Shown piece after piece: positions 11,905 to 20,405 of a stretch of 64,000 bases of DNA; position 1 is the stretch's first letter; each line of letters starts with the position of its first letter. The notes under the pieces were generated by a model that saw nothing but the letters and a program-made list of their open reading frames with translations, ran no database searches and was not told the origin of the DNA. A program made the translations under genes and the position numbers. Origin of the DNA: Lysobacter sp. (GTDB lineage: Bacteria > Pseudomonadota > Gammaproteobacteria > Xanthomonadales > Xanthomonadaceae); contig JABFRN010000001.1 of NCBI GenBank assembly GCA_013141175.1, forward strand, positions 930,001 through 994,000, in the 5' to 3' direction.

Positions 11905-12786
11905 TCAATCGCCGACGATACGCAGGCCGAAGACCATCGAAGCGTTGCCGACGTACTGGGTGCTGCCGCTGATGTTCATGCGCACCGTGGTCGGGCTGGC
12001 GAAGAAGTCGTCCGCCTGGGACGGAGTCAGGCCGTAGTTCAGGATCAGCGATTTGTGGCTGATGAAACCGGCCATGCAGACGGTGGAATCGCGGGTCCGT
12101 TCGTTGAGGGTGACGCCGGGCTCGAGCGACTCCTCGAAACGTTCCGAAGACGTCATCGATGTCAGCAGCTGGCCGCCGAACGGCGCACCGGTCGTCGGAT
12201 CGATCAGCGATGGATCGGACAACACCGGATTTTCGATGGTCAAGGTCGGGGTGTACCGGAAACGGCCGATCACGCGGGCGGCGGTCGGGTTGCTGTAATT
12301 CACGGTGAGCACCGGCGAGAACCAGTAGCACAGGATCGAATTCGAAGCGCCCTTCGGCAGCTTGATGCGCGCGGCGTCGTTGAACGTGAACGAGGTGTAG
12401 GCGCCCGGGGTCGTGTTCAATTCCTGGCAGTACTCGTCCGGTGTGGTCGGCTTGGGGCAGCCGGACTGCACGTTGATGAAGGCGCTGGTCAATCCCAGCC
12501 ACTTCACGTAGCGGCCGAAGCTGTCGACGTCATAGACCTCGTCCTCGGTCACCGGATAGATCGGGTCGGCGAGCTTCGCCGTGATCGGTGCGCGCTTGGC
12601 GGTCGTCTGTGCGCCGGGCTGGCTCGCGCGCTGGCTCGGCACGCGCTGTTGGGCGGTCACCGGGAGATCGGCGGACACGCCGCGGATCGCGTCGTCGCGC
12701 AGGAAGATGCTCTTCTGCGCATAGGCGGCGACCGATGCGAGGGCGGCGACCGCCAGACTCAAACCGAGGATGTGCTTGCGTTGCAT
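11905..12786 (-). CDS. Secreted protein of unknown function, paralogue B
   Basis: Tandem paralogue of the gene at 10932, 293 residues, with signal peptide MQRKHILGLSLAVAALASVAAYAQ. It shares the DVYDVDSF start of the mature body, the CPKPTTPDEYC pair, CYWFSPVL, the TLTIENPVL-S/D-DP-LIDPTTGAPFGGQ block, RTRDS-VCMAGF and the C-terminal ASMVFGLR(I/V)VGD. The cysteine spacing is kept, so the fold is probably a disulfide-stabilised secreted domain. The start follows a GGAG at 12 bp; the frame is open far upstream but only this ATG gives a signal peptide. The two genes are 109 bp apart and may form one unit. Confidence 0.85.
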   Translation of the reverse strand: MQRKHILGLSLAVAALASVAAYAQKSIFLRDDAIRGVSADLPVTAQQRVPSQRASQPGAQTTAKRAPITAKLADPIYPVTEDEVYDVDSFGRYVKWLGLTSAFINVQSGCPKPTTPDEYCQELNTTPGAYTSFTFNDAARIKLPKGASNSILCYWFSPVLTVNYSNPTAARVIGRFRYTPTLTIENPVLSDPSLIDPTTGAPFGGQLLTSMTSSERFEESLEPGVTLNERTRDSTVCMAGFISHKSLILNYGLTPSQADDFFASPTTVRMNISGSTQYVGNASMVFGLRIVGD

Positions 12787-12869
12787 GGGGCGGGGCTCCG
12801 TGAGGGTGGGGTGACAACCCGAGCAGAACGCAGGACCTGCGCCCCAGAGGACAACGGCAGCGTGGCGGA

Positions 12870-13772
12870 TCAGGGGTGCTCGGCCTCCAGATGGACCCGC
12901 TCGCGCCGCAGCAGATACAGGCCGCTGAGCACGATGATGGCCGCGCCGACCCAGGTCATGCCATCGGGCAACACGCCCCAGAGGCTGAAATCCAGCAGCA
13001 CGCCCCAGAGCAGGGCGCTGTATTCCAGCGGCGCGATCAACGACGCCTCGCCCTGGCGGAACGCCTCGGTGATGGTGTATTGCCCGAGCGCACCGGCGAT
13101 GCCCACGCCCGCGATCAGCCACAGATCCGCGCTGCGGATCGGCACCCACTGCGGCAATGCCAGCAGACCGGCGCCCAGCGCCATCGATACCAGCAGCCAA
13201 ACCACGATCGCCTGACTGCTGTCGGTCCGGGCCAGCACCCGCACCGTGATCGCGGAAACCGCATAGCCGAACGCCGCCAGCAGCACCGCCAGCCCGGCCA
13301 GACTGCCGATGCCTTCGCCGGTGGGGCGCAGCACCACCATGACGCCGAGGAAACCGACCGCGATCGCGGTCCAGCGTCGCGGGCCGACCCGTTCGCCCAG
13401 GATCGGCACCGACAGCGCGGTGATCAGCAACGGCGCGATGAAGAAAATGGTGTAGGCGGTGGACAGCGGCAAGGTGCGCAGGGCGTAGACGAAGGGCGCC
13501 ATCATCAGGATGCCGAGCACGGCGCGCAGCAGATGCAGCCGCCAACGCACCCGGAACAGACTGCGCGCGCCCACCGTCGCCAATACCCAGGTCAGGACGA
13601 ACGGCAGCGAGGCACCGCCGCGAAGCGCCGCCACCTGCATCGGCGGATAGTGCCCGGACAGCAATTTCAAGCCGGCATCCATCATTGCGAACAGACCGAC
13701 CGCAGCAAGCATGAACAGGGCTGCGCGCCAGCGATGCGCGCCAGCGGGCCCGTTGGGATGAGGGGAAGTCAT
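12870..13772 (-). CDS. EamA/DMT-family transporter
   Basis: Ten-helix drug/metabolite transporter of the inner membrane; substrate unknown. The 300 residues contain two five-helix repeats, with EamA hallmarks such as AALRGGASLPFVL, YALRTLPLSTAYTIFFIAPL and a second repeat around QYTITEAFRQGEASLIAPLEY. The ATG at 13770-13772 gives the standard length; the upstream extension to 13877 lacks a recognisable start. It is read away from the OmpA-like gene at 13909, so the 136-bp gap carries divergent promoters. Confidence 0.88.
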   Translation of the reverse strand: MTSPHPNGPAGAHRWRAALFMLAAVGLFAMMDAGLKLLSGHYPPMQVAALRGGASLPFVLTWVLATVGARSLFRVRWRLHLLRAVLGILMMAPFVYALRTLPLSTAYTIFFIAPLLITALSVPILGERVGPRRWTAIAVGFLGVMVVLRPTGEGIGSLAGLAVLLAAFGYAVSAITVRVLARTDSSQAIVVWLLVSMALGAGLLALPQWVPIRSADLWLIAGVGIAGALGQYTITEAFRQGEASLIAPLEYSALLWGVLLDFSLWGVLPDGMTWVGAAIIVLSGLYLLRRERVHLEAEHP

Positions 13773-13908
13773 GCCTGCAGGATGAAGGCAGTCGGCATTC
13801 AGCGCCAGCATCCCGGTGCGACACGATGTTTCACCGGAGTGACCTGCGGGCGCCGTTTTTCGCGTATCTGATGTCACTTTCCTCCGTCACCACCATTGGG
13901 TATCCGCC

Positions 13909-14988
13909 ATGTCGCCGAACGCCAGCCGCACCCTGCGCCTGCTCTGCCTGATGCTCGGCGCGTTGTCCATGACCGCCTGCGATCGTGGCGGCAGCGATGC
14001 CCGGACCGCCGCCGCTCCAGCGGAATCCCCGCAGGTCGTCGAAGCCGCGCCCGTAGCGCCGCCTGCCGCGCCCGCCGGAACCGTCGAAACCGCCCCGCCT
14101 GCAGCGGCCGTATTCGACCCCGCCAGCGTGCCGGAAAGCACCGCGACCTTGCCGCCGTTCCCGTTCTTCAAGACCCCCGACGGCCTGATCACCACATTCT
14201 CGGACAAGGACCGCAACATCAATTTCGATCGCGCGCACATGATCGCCGGCGACAGGATCGTCGCCATCGAAGGCAGGATCGCCCGCGACCAGTTCCCGCT
14301 CGCCAATCCGGAACAGCGTCAATACAGTGCGATCGAATTCCATCGCAACTACGAGAACGCGATCCGCGACCTCGGCGGCGTGCGCATCAGCCAGACCCAG
14401 TACACCAATCCGGTCGTCGAGGCGTTCGGTGGATACGACAAGGTCCGCAAGCATTTCTACGGCATCTGCCCCGGCGACTACGACTGCGAAAACCATACTT
14501 ACCTGATCCGCCAGGGCGGCAAGGAATACTGGGTGCAGGTGAGCACCGGCGCTGGCCCACTGCACGGTTACGTCACCGTGCTTGAACGCGAAGGCATGAA
14601 ACAGTCGCTCGGCTTCCTCGACGCCTCGGCGATGAAAAAGGCGATCGACGCCGATGGCCGGGTCGCGCTGTACATCAATTTCGATGTGGACAAAGCGACC
14701 CTGCGCGCCGACGCGCAGCCGGTGGTCGCCGAGATCCAGAAGCTGCTGAGCGGCGACCCGGCATTGAAGCTGTCGATCGAAGGCCACACCGACAACACCG
14801 GCACGGCCGCTCACAACCAGGAGCTGTCGACCGCGCGCGCGCGCAGCGTGCTCGGCGCATTGGTCGGCTTGGGCATCGATCCCGCACGGCTTCAATCCAA
14901 GGGGTTCGGCCAGGACAAACCGCTGGCCGACAACACCAGCGATGACGGCCGGGCCAAGAACCGCCGCGTGGAGCTGGTGAAGCTGTGA
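13909..14988 (+). CDS. OmpA-family lipoprotein, paralogue A
   Basis: Probable outer-membrane lipoprotein tied to peptidoglycan. The 359 residues have a signal peptide ending in the lipobox-like SMTAC (lipidated Cys at about 24), a Pro/Ala linker, a middle domain of unknown family (about 65-240, with cysteines in GICPGDYDC) and a C-terminal OmpA domain: INFDVDKATLRADA, then IEGHTDNTG and the RA-SV-GAL helix, and NRRVELVKL. The middle domain ends with a conserved EYWVQVST-G block that also occurs in the next gene. Start chosen by the signal peptide. Confidence 0.9.
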   Translation: MSPNASRTLRLLCLMLGALSMTACDRGGSDARTAAAPAESPQVVEAAPVAPPAAPAGTVETAPPAAAVFDPASVPESTATLPPFPFFKTPDGLITTFSDKDRNINFDRAHMIAGDRIVAIEGRIARDQFPLANPEQRQYSAIEFHRNYENAIRDLGGVRISQTQYTNPVVEAFGGYDKVRKHFYGICPGDYDCENHTYLIRQGGKEYWVQVSTGAGPLHGYVTVLEREGMKQSLGFLDASAMKKAIDADGRVALYINFDVDKATLRADAQPVVAEIQKLLSGDPALKLSIEGHTDNTGTAAHNQELSTARARSVLGALVGLGIDPARLQSKGFGQDKPLADNTSDDGRAKNRRVELVKL

Positions 14989-15125
14989 TGCGTGACGGAT
15001 GGGGAACCCTTCGACCAGCGTTGCCGGGGCCCGGCACCCGCTGACAGCGTGCGGCCCGCATCGCTGCGGGATGTCGATTTCGACGTTTTAGTGCAAGCTT
15101 GCATCCCTCTGCACGAGGAATCGCC

Positions 15126-16175
15126 ATGTCGCCGAACGCCACCCGCACCCTCCTGCGCCTGCTCTGCCTGTCCTCGCTGGTCGCGCTGTGCCTGGCCGCC
15201 TGCGACCGCAGCGGCTCCGCCACCAAAGGCGCGGGATCGGGATCGGCCACCGAAACCCCCGCCCCCGGGCCGGCGGATGTCCCGCCGCCGAAACAACCCG
15301 ATTTCGATCCCGCCACCGTGCCGGAAAGCACCGCCACGCTGCCGCCTTTCCCGTTCTTCAAGGCACCCGATGGCCAGGTGAGCGTCCTCGGCGAACAGGA
15401 CCGCAATGTCGGCTTCGATCGCGAACACATGATCGCGGGCAACAAGATCGTCGCGGTCGAAGGCAAGGTCGCGCGCAGCATGTATTCGCTGGACGCCACC
15501 GACCTGCGGCGCTACACCGCGATCGCGTTCCAACGCAACTACGAGAATGCGATCCTCGCGCTCGGCGGCGTGAAGGTCAGCAAGACCGCATACACCGATG
15601 AGGTCGTCGATGCCTTCGGCGGGCGCGAACTCCTGGACAGGCATTACCACGGCACCTGCGCGGGCATCGACTGCGACAACAACACCTATCTGCTCCGCCA
15701 GGGCAACAAGGAATACTGGGTGCAGGTCAGCACCGGCGCGATTCCGCTGCACGGCTACATCGTGGTGCTGCAACGCGAAGGCATGAAGCAATCGGTCGGT
15801 TTCCTCGACGCTTCTGCGATGAAAAAAGCCATCGACGCCCACGGGCGGGTCGCGCTGCACATCAACTTCGATGTCGACAAGGCGACCTTGCGCCCGGACG
15901 CCCAGCCCCTGCTCGAAGAGATCAACAAACTGCTCAACGCCGATCCGGCGCTGAAGCTGTCGATCGAAGGCCACACCGACAACAACGGCATGGCCGCGCA
16001 CAACCAGGAGCTGTCGACTGCACGCGCGCGCAGCGTGCTGGGCGCGCTGATCGGTCTCGGCATCGATCCTTCACGCCTGCAGTCCAAGGGCTTCGGGCAG
16101 GGCCAGCCGGTGGCCGACAACGGCACCGAAGCCGGCCGCGCCAAGAACCGGCGCGTGGAGTTGGTGAAGCAATGA
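15126..16175 (+). CDS. OmpA-family lipoprotein, paralogue B
   Basis: Tandem copy of the preceding gene, 349 residues, with a clear lipobox (LAAC) after a 20-odd-residue signal peptide. The same layout follows: linker, unknown middle domain (NYENAILALGGVKVS, CAGIDCDNN), EYWVQVSTGA, then an OmpA domain with IEGHTDNNG. The frame opens nine codons earlier, but the ATG at 15126 aligns with paralogue A (MSPNATRTL against MSPNASRTL) and has GAGGA upstream. Two similar lipoproteins in tandem suggest a duplication with possible partition of roles. Confidence 0.91.
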   Translation: MSPNATRTLLRLLCLSSLVALCLAACDRSGSATKGAGSGSATETPAPGPADVPPPKQPDFDPATVPESTATLPPFPFFKAPDGQVSVLGEQDRNVGFDREHMIAGNKIVAVEGKVARSMYSLDATDLRRYTAIAFQRNYENAILALGGVKVSKTAYTDEVVDAFGGRELLDRHYHGTCAGIDCDNNTYLLRQGNKEYWVQVSTGAIPLHGYIVVLQREGMKQSVGFLDASAMKKAIDAHGRVALHINFDVDKATLRPDAQPLLEEINKLLNADPALKLSIEGHTDNNGMAAHNQELSTARARSVLGALIGLGIDPSRLQSKGFGQGQPVADNGTEAGRAKNRRVELVKQ

Positions 16176-16251
16176 CATCCCGCGCACGACGCAGGCGGCA
16201 TCGGTTAACCTGCGCACCCCGCCGCCAACCACGCCACTGAACCCTGCCGCC

Positions 16252-16734
16252 ATGCCCTCTTTCGATATCGTCTCCGAAGTCGACCTGCATGAACTGACCA
16301 ACGCGGTCGATCAGGCCAGTCGCGAACTGACCACACGCTTCGATTTCAAGGGCGTGGATGCGACATTCGCCCTCGAAGACGGCACCGTCGCCCTCACCGC
16401 GCCCAGCGAATTCCAGCTGCAGCAGATGCAGGACATCCTGAGGCTGCGGATGATCGCGCGGAAGATCGACGCCCGCTGCCTCGACGCTGGCGACATCGAC
16501 ACCAATCTCGCCGGCGTACGCCAGAAGATCAAGGTGCAACAGGGCATCGAACGCGAACTGGCGAAGAAAATCCAGGCTGCGCTCAAGGATGCGAAGCTGA
16601 AGGTCGATACCCAGATCAACGGCGACAAACTTCGCGTCAACGGCAAGAAGCGCGACGATCTGCAGGCCGCCATGGCGCTGCTGCGCGGCATGGAATTCGA
16701 ACGTCCGCTGCAGTTCGACAATTTCCGCGACTGA
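16252..16734 (+). CDS. yajQ: YajQ-family nucleotide-binding protein
   Basis: Cytoplasmic protein of the UPF0234 family. In Xanthomonas campestris a YajQ protein binds cyclic di-GMP and controls virulence transcription, so a signalling role is plausible. The 160 residues start MPSFDIVSEVDLHELTNAVD and contain the family blocks RFDFKGVDATF, LRLRMIARKID and KKRDDLQAAMALLR. No strong ribosome site is visible. It is followed after 4 bp by the DUF1415 gene, with which it is probably co-transcribed. Confidence 0.95.
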   Translation: MPSFDIVSEVDLHELTNAVDQASRELTTRFDFKGVDATFALEDGTVALTAPSEFQLQQMQDILRLRMIARKIDARCLDAGDIDTNLAGVRQKIKVQQGIERELAKKIQAALKDAKLKVDTQINGDKLRVNGKKRDDLQAAMALLRGMEFERPLQFDNFRD

Positions 16735-16738
16735 GTCG

Positions 16739-17341
16739 ATGAACGACCGGCTCGAACCCGGCGAAAGCGAGCCTGTCGAGCTCGCCGCCACCCGCCGCTG
16801 GCTGGAGCGCGCGGTGATCGGCCTGAATCTCTGCCCGTTCGCCAAGGCCGTGTACGTCAAACATCAGGTGCGCTTCGTGCTGAGCGACGCCGAACTGGCG
16901 GAAGACCTGCTCGAAGAGCTCGCCGAAGAACTGCTGCGCCTGCGAGACACGCCTGCCGACCAGACCGACACCACGCTGCTCGTGCATCCGCAGGTGCTGA
17001 CCGATTTCCTCGACTACAACGATTTCCTCGACCGCGTCGATGCGCTGGTCGAAGCGCTGGAACTCGACGGCACGCTGCAGGTCGCCAGTTTCCACCCCGA
17101 TTACCGGTTCGCGGACACCGACGCCGACGACCCGGGCAACTGCACCAATCGTGCGCCCTACCCCACGCTGCATCTGCTGCGCGAAGCGAGCCTCGACAAG
17201 GCCATCGCCGCGTATCCGGAAGCCGACGTCATCGTGGAGCGCAATCTCGATACGATGGCCGGACTGGGTATCGAAGGGTTCCGCAAGCTTCTGCAATCAA
17301 ACAGCGATTTCGACACAATGCATCGAATCGAAGCACAGTAG
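16739..17341 (+). CDS. DUF1415 family protein
   Basis: Uncharacterised cytoplasmic protein of 200 residues with the family's typical N-terminus (TRRWLERAVIGLNLCPFAK) and inner block SFHPDYRFADTDADD..NCTNRAPYP. No catalytic activity is established for the family that I know of; the conserved Cys, His and Asp residues could bind metal or form an active site. It begins 4 bp after yajQ. Confidence 0.88.
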   Translation: MNDRLEPGESEPVELAATRRWLERAVIGLNLCPFAKAVYVKHQVRFVLSDAELAEDLLEELAEELLRLRDTPADQTDTTLLVHPQVLTDFLDYNDFLDRVDALVEALELDGTLQVASFHPDYRFADTDADDPGNCTNRAPYPTLHLLREASLDKAIAAYPEADVIVERNLDTMAGLGIEGFRKLLQSNSDFDTMHRIEAQ

Positions 17342-17610
17342 CGACGCGTCTTTCACTTGGACGTGATGCCATCTGCCTTCACGGCATGGCAACAGTGCAG
17401 CATTGATTTCGTCGCAATCCAGCGCCGACCACGAATGACCCGGGGCGTTTCCGGAGAAGGGGCGTTCTTTCCAGCGACGGACTCGAATTCCGCGTGGACG
17501 GGACATGCATCAACCCTGGCGCAGACGCAGGAAATGGGTGATGCTGCGAGGTGTCTCAATGGTTTTTTTCAAAAAAGCGTCTCGTACGCACCCAAAATTG
17601 CCGCGTATCG

Positions 17611-18108
17611 TCAGCGAACCTGTACCGGCAAACTACAGGCCGAATAACGAACCCGACACTCCGCACTGGATTTTCCGCAGATTTCGAGCGCACGCGACTC
17701 CGCCTGCGAAATAGCCTCTGAACTGGCGATGCCGACATCGTAGGCTTCGCTCATCGCGTACACGACGCATTGGTTGCGATACACCATGGCGATCTTGCAA
17801 TAGCGATCACCGCCATTTTCTTTGCAAGCCCGCAGGGCGGCCTTCTCGGCTTTCCGCTTTGTCTGCATCGACTGGGCCGTGCCGAAGACGCCATTCCCGT
17901 CAGCGATAGCCCCCCAGCTGTCGAGCCACTGCGGGCCGGCCCCCGGCTCGGGCGCCATCGTGTCGTAGACACAGGAAAAACCTTCGATGTGCATGCCTTG
18001 CGGGCAGCCTCCCGAGGGTGGCGCGAACTGCGCGTAGGCGGCGCCGGTCATGACCATGAGCCAGATCGCCACGCTTGTTGTCGGGGCCGCTCTTGCCATA
18101 TCAGACAT
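17611..18108 (-). CDS. DUF4189 domain secreted protein
   Basis: A 165-residue exported protein: short signal peptide (AIWLMVMTGAAYAQ), a Gly/Pro and cysteine-containing region (GGCPQGMHIEGFSC), then a DUF4189 domain from about residue 60 (WGAIADGNGVFGTAQSM, AEKAALRACKENG, CKIAMVYRNQCVVYA). The ATG at 18106-18108 overlaps the stop of the VirB6-like gene (ATGTCTGA), so translation is coupled. DUF4189 genes occur beside secretion genes in xanthomonads, but function is not known. Composition is less GC-rich than the flanks. Confidence 0.82.
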   Translation of the reverse strand: MSDMARAAPTTSVAIWLMVMTGAAYAQFAPPSGGCPQGMHIEGFSCVYDTMAPEPGAGPQWLDSWGAIADGNGVFGTAQSMQTKRKAEKAALRACKENGGDRYCKIAMVYRNQCVVYAMSEAYDVGIASSEAISQAESRALEICGKSSAECRVRYSACSLPVQVR

Positions 18109-19300
18109 CCGCTCTCGTTCGCTTCGATTCGGATTTGATCTTTTCGGCGTTGGAAATGTCCGCCGGCGCATTGACATGCTTCAATTGCTGGGCTGGCATA
18201 GACTGCACAGGCATGTTCTTGTGGCCATTATCCGGCTGCGCGCCGGGGTTAGAAGGCGCAGCATGATGGCTTGTCTGACTCGATTGCTGCGAGTGCATCT
18301 GCTGGTGTCGTGTCGAAGAGCTCCCTCCGAACGCAGAATGATACGAGAAATTTCCCAGCGTTCCTTGGAAAAACGATGCCGCCATCGGCGGTACGGTCAC
18401 GATCAGCATGGTCATCACCAAGCCCAGGCCGCCCTGCTGGAGGGCCATGCTGCTGATGCCCTCGGTGTTGGTGCCCAGGAAATTGCCGACCCAGAACGAT
18501 GCCGCCACGGCCAGCACCACATCCAGCGCAAGACTGACCATCACGCTCAGAACGCCCAGCGAGAACATGGTCCCGATACCGAACAACAGCCATTTATTGA
18601 AAAGCGCCTTGGTCCCGTCGAACAGCAGGCAGAGAATGAAAATCGGCCCCAGCCCCACGAACAGCGCCATCGCGATCCGGTTCAACATCAGCAGCGTTCC
18701 GCCGACCAGCGCGGGTCCGGCGATGCCGACCCCGGTGAAAAGCTGGGCGCGGGATTTCGCCGCGGCGATGGTTTCGTCGCCGCTGACCTGCAGCGCATCG
18801 ATGCTCAGCATCGCCAGTTGCATGTAGCCGAGGCTTTTGTCGATCGCGCCGTAGGGGTTGTCCGTGGGGTTCCCGGTGACGGTATGGTAGATGGCGTTCA
18901 TCATGTCATCGGACATGACTTTGACGATCGAAGAACCGCCGGCCGCCATGGTGGTCGCCGCCGCCACGATCAAAGCTGCGCGCAGCGAGTCCATCACCAG
19001 GGCCATCATCGATTCCTGGCTCTTGCCGGACAGGATGCGAAAACCCTTGAAAAGTATCCACAACGTCATCAGAGACAAAGCGACCGCGCCGGCCAACGAC
19101 ATCGTGCGGCCCAGCAGCCCCTCCAGGAACCGATCGATCCGGTAATTGACGAACTCTTTTATCTCGTAGAAGAAGAAAAGATTTCCAAGATCGTCGATGG
19201 GGCCCGCCGCCAGCGCGCCGCGCATCGGGTCAAGCCACCCAAGCAGACCCACCAGCCACTGCATGCCATCAACGATCACCGCAGGCACGTTACTATCCAT
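18101..19300 (-). CDS. VirB6/TrbL-like type IV secretion membrane protein
   Basis: Polytopic inner-membrane protein of the TrbL/VirB6 family, which forms the channel base in type IV secretion systems. The 399 residues have six or so membrane helices between about 65 and 325 (LAGAVALSLMTLWILFKGF, ALIVAAATTMAAGG, MALFVGLGPIFILCLLF, GLGLVMTMLIVTVPPMAASFF) and a hydrophilic His/Gln/Ser-rich tail (about 335-399). It lies between a VirB5-like and a DUF4189 gene, with no ATPases or VirB8-10 around, so it is an orphan here. It could serve a system elsewhere in the genome or have been repurposed. Confidence 0.8.
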   Translation of the reverse strand: MDSNVPAVIVDGMQWLVGLLGWLDPMRGALAAGPIDDLGNLFFFYEIKEFVNYRIDRFLEGLLGRTMSLAGAVALSLMTLWILFKGFRILSGKSQESMMALVMDSLRAALIVAAATTMAAGGSSIVKVMSDDMMNAIYHTVTGNPTDNPYGAIDKSLGYMQLAMLSIDALQVSGDETIAAAKSRAQLFTGVGIAGPALVGGTLLMLNRIAMALFVGLGPIFILCLLFDGTKALFNKWLLFGIGTMFSLGVLSVMVSLALDVVLAVAASFWVGNFLGTNTEGISSMALQQGGLGLVMTMLIVTVPPMAASFFQGTLGNFSYHSAFGGSSSTRHQQMHSQQSSQTSHHAAPSNPGAQPDNGHKNMPVQSMPAQQLKHVNAPADISNAEKIKSESKRTRADV

Positions 19301-19366
19301 GGGTATTGGCCTAATGATGCAGCGCGTTTGAGCGGTGCGCCGATCGCCCGCTCCAGTCGACGACGA

Positions 19367-20164
19367 TCAATTCGCGTTTTTCCGCTCGTCGAGCACTTTT
19401 TTCAGCACCAGGCCCTGAACCACTCCACTGAGCATATCCGGCTGCTTTCCGTTCAGTGCACGATTGGCCAGACGTTGCTGGTATTTGTTCAATTGAGCGA
19501 TATAGCTGTCGTACGCCACGATCATCGCCTGCCAATTGTCCAGATCCATCTTGGTGTTCTGGTGGTACCGCTCGATGTCGTAACTCAAGGCCTGCAATTT
19601 CCCCTGCTCGCTGCCGACGCTGGCGCGACGATCGTCGAGCGTTTTCAGCTCGTCCTGCCGATCGCGCAGGTTCCTGAGGAAGCGCACTGTTTCGTTGTAT
19701 TTGAGATTCTCGGCGCGAACGATGCGTTTGCAGATTTCCAACTGTTGATCCAGGATTTCCTGGTTGGAATCCGGCTTGAAAAGATTGGAGATGACTCCCA
19801 ATGGGCCGTCGCCGCTTTTTTTGCGGCACGCATCCTCCAGACCGTATTCCGGATCGACATAGGGGAGGCTGTCTTTTTCCGAACTGAGCTTGGCGGGATT
19901 GAAGCTCAATCCGCCCAGGCTGATGAGCTGTTGCTTGTATTGCCTGGCGGTCGCTTCCCAGCGTTTCGCCTGTTCCGCGAATTCCGCGACCTGCTTGGCG
20001 ATCGCGGTCGGATCGATCACGACGTCGCCGACTCCGAAAATGGCGGACGCATTGCCGGACGCCAATGCGCACATCAGCGCGCCGACGATCGCTGTTTTTT
20101 TCAGGAATGGCAGACGCTTCAGGGAATTGTCGGCGCGGGCGTGAGACGGTTTCCCTGAGTGCAT
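19367..20164 (-). CDS. VirB5/TrbJ-like exported protein
   Basis: The 265-residue protein has a signal peptide (KTAIVGALMCALASGNASA), then a largely helical charged body (AKQVAEFAEQAKRWEATARQ, the QLEICKRIVRAEN region, NYKYQQRLANRAL-like C-terminus), the layout of VirB5/TrbJ minor pilin proteins. The ATG at 20162-20164 has an excellent ribosome site (AAGGAAG, five bases away), which decides the start although the frame opens at 20284. It precedes the VirB6-like gene by 66 bp, the normal virB5-virB6 order. Confidence 0.75.
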   Translation of the reverse strand: MHSGKPSHARADNSLKRLPFLKKTAIVGALMCALASGNASAIFGVGDVVIDPTAIAKQVAEFAEQAKRWEATARQYKQQLISLGGLSFNPAKLSSEKDSLPYVDPEYGLEDACRKKSGDGPLGVISNLFKPDSNQEILDQQLEICKRIVRAENLKYNETVRFLRNLRDRQDELKTLDDRRASVGSEQGKLQALSYDIERYHQNTKMDLDNWQAMIVAYDSYIAQLNKYQQRLANRALNGKQPDMLSGVVQGLVLKKVLDERKNAN

Positions 20165-20405
20165 GGGATACTTCCTTGCTGTGCGGTTCATGAAAAATTC
20201 GTCTGCCGACGATACATGCCAGCTACCGTCGTGGTCGAGACATCGCAATGGCCATAGAGAACGCCATCGATATTGCAAAGTCAAGTGAAAATGGCGTTAT
20301 TTTCCACTGGCATCATTGTTCGAGGTTGTACAAGACCGGGCCGATAGCGCACCCCATCGCGATTGATTCTTACTATCGACTCTTGCTGTCGATCGCCTTT
20401 ATCGA

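Noticed and set aside
17562-17590. A/T run with a short GCGT/ACGC stem as terminator after the DUF4189 gene
   Set aside because: The stem is only four base pairs.
17357-17714. Small plus-strand frames after the DUF1415 gene
   Set aside because: No ribosome site or recognisable product, and the second overlaps the DUF4189 gene on the other strand.
20190-20300. TTGACT on the minus strand as promoter of the VirB5-like gene
   Set aside because: No acceptable -10 box at 16-18 bp; kept only as a remark.
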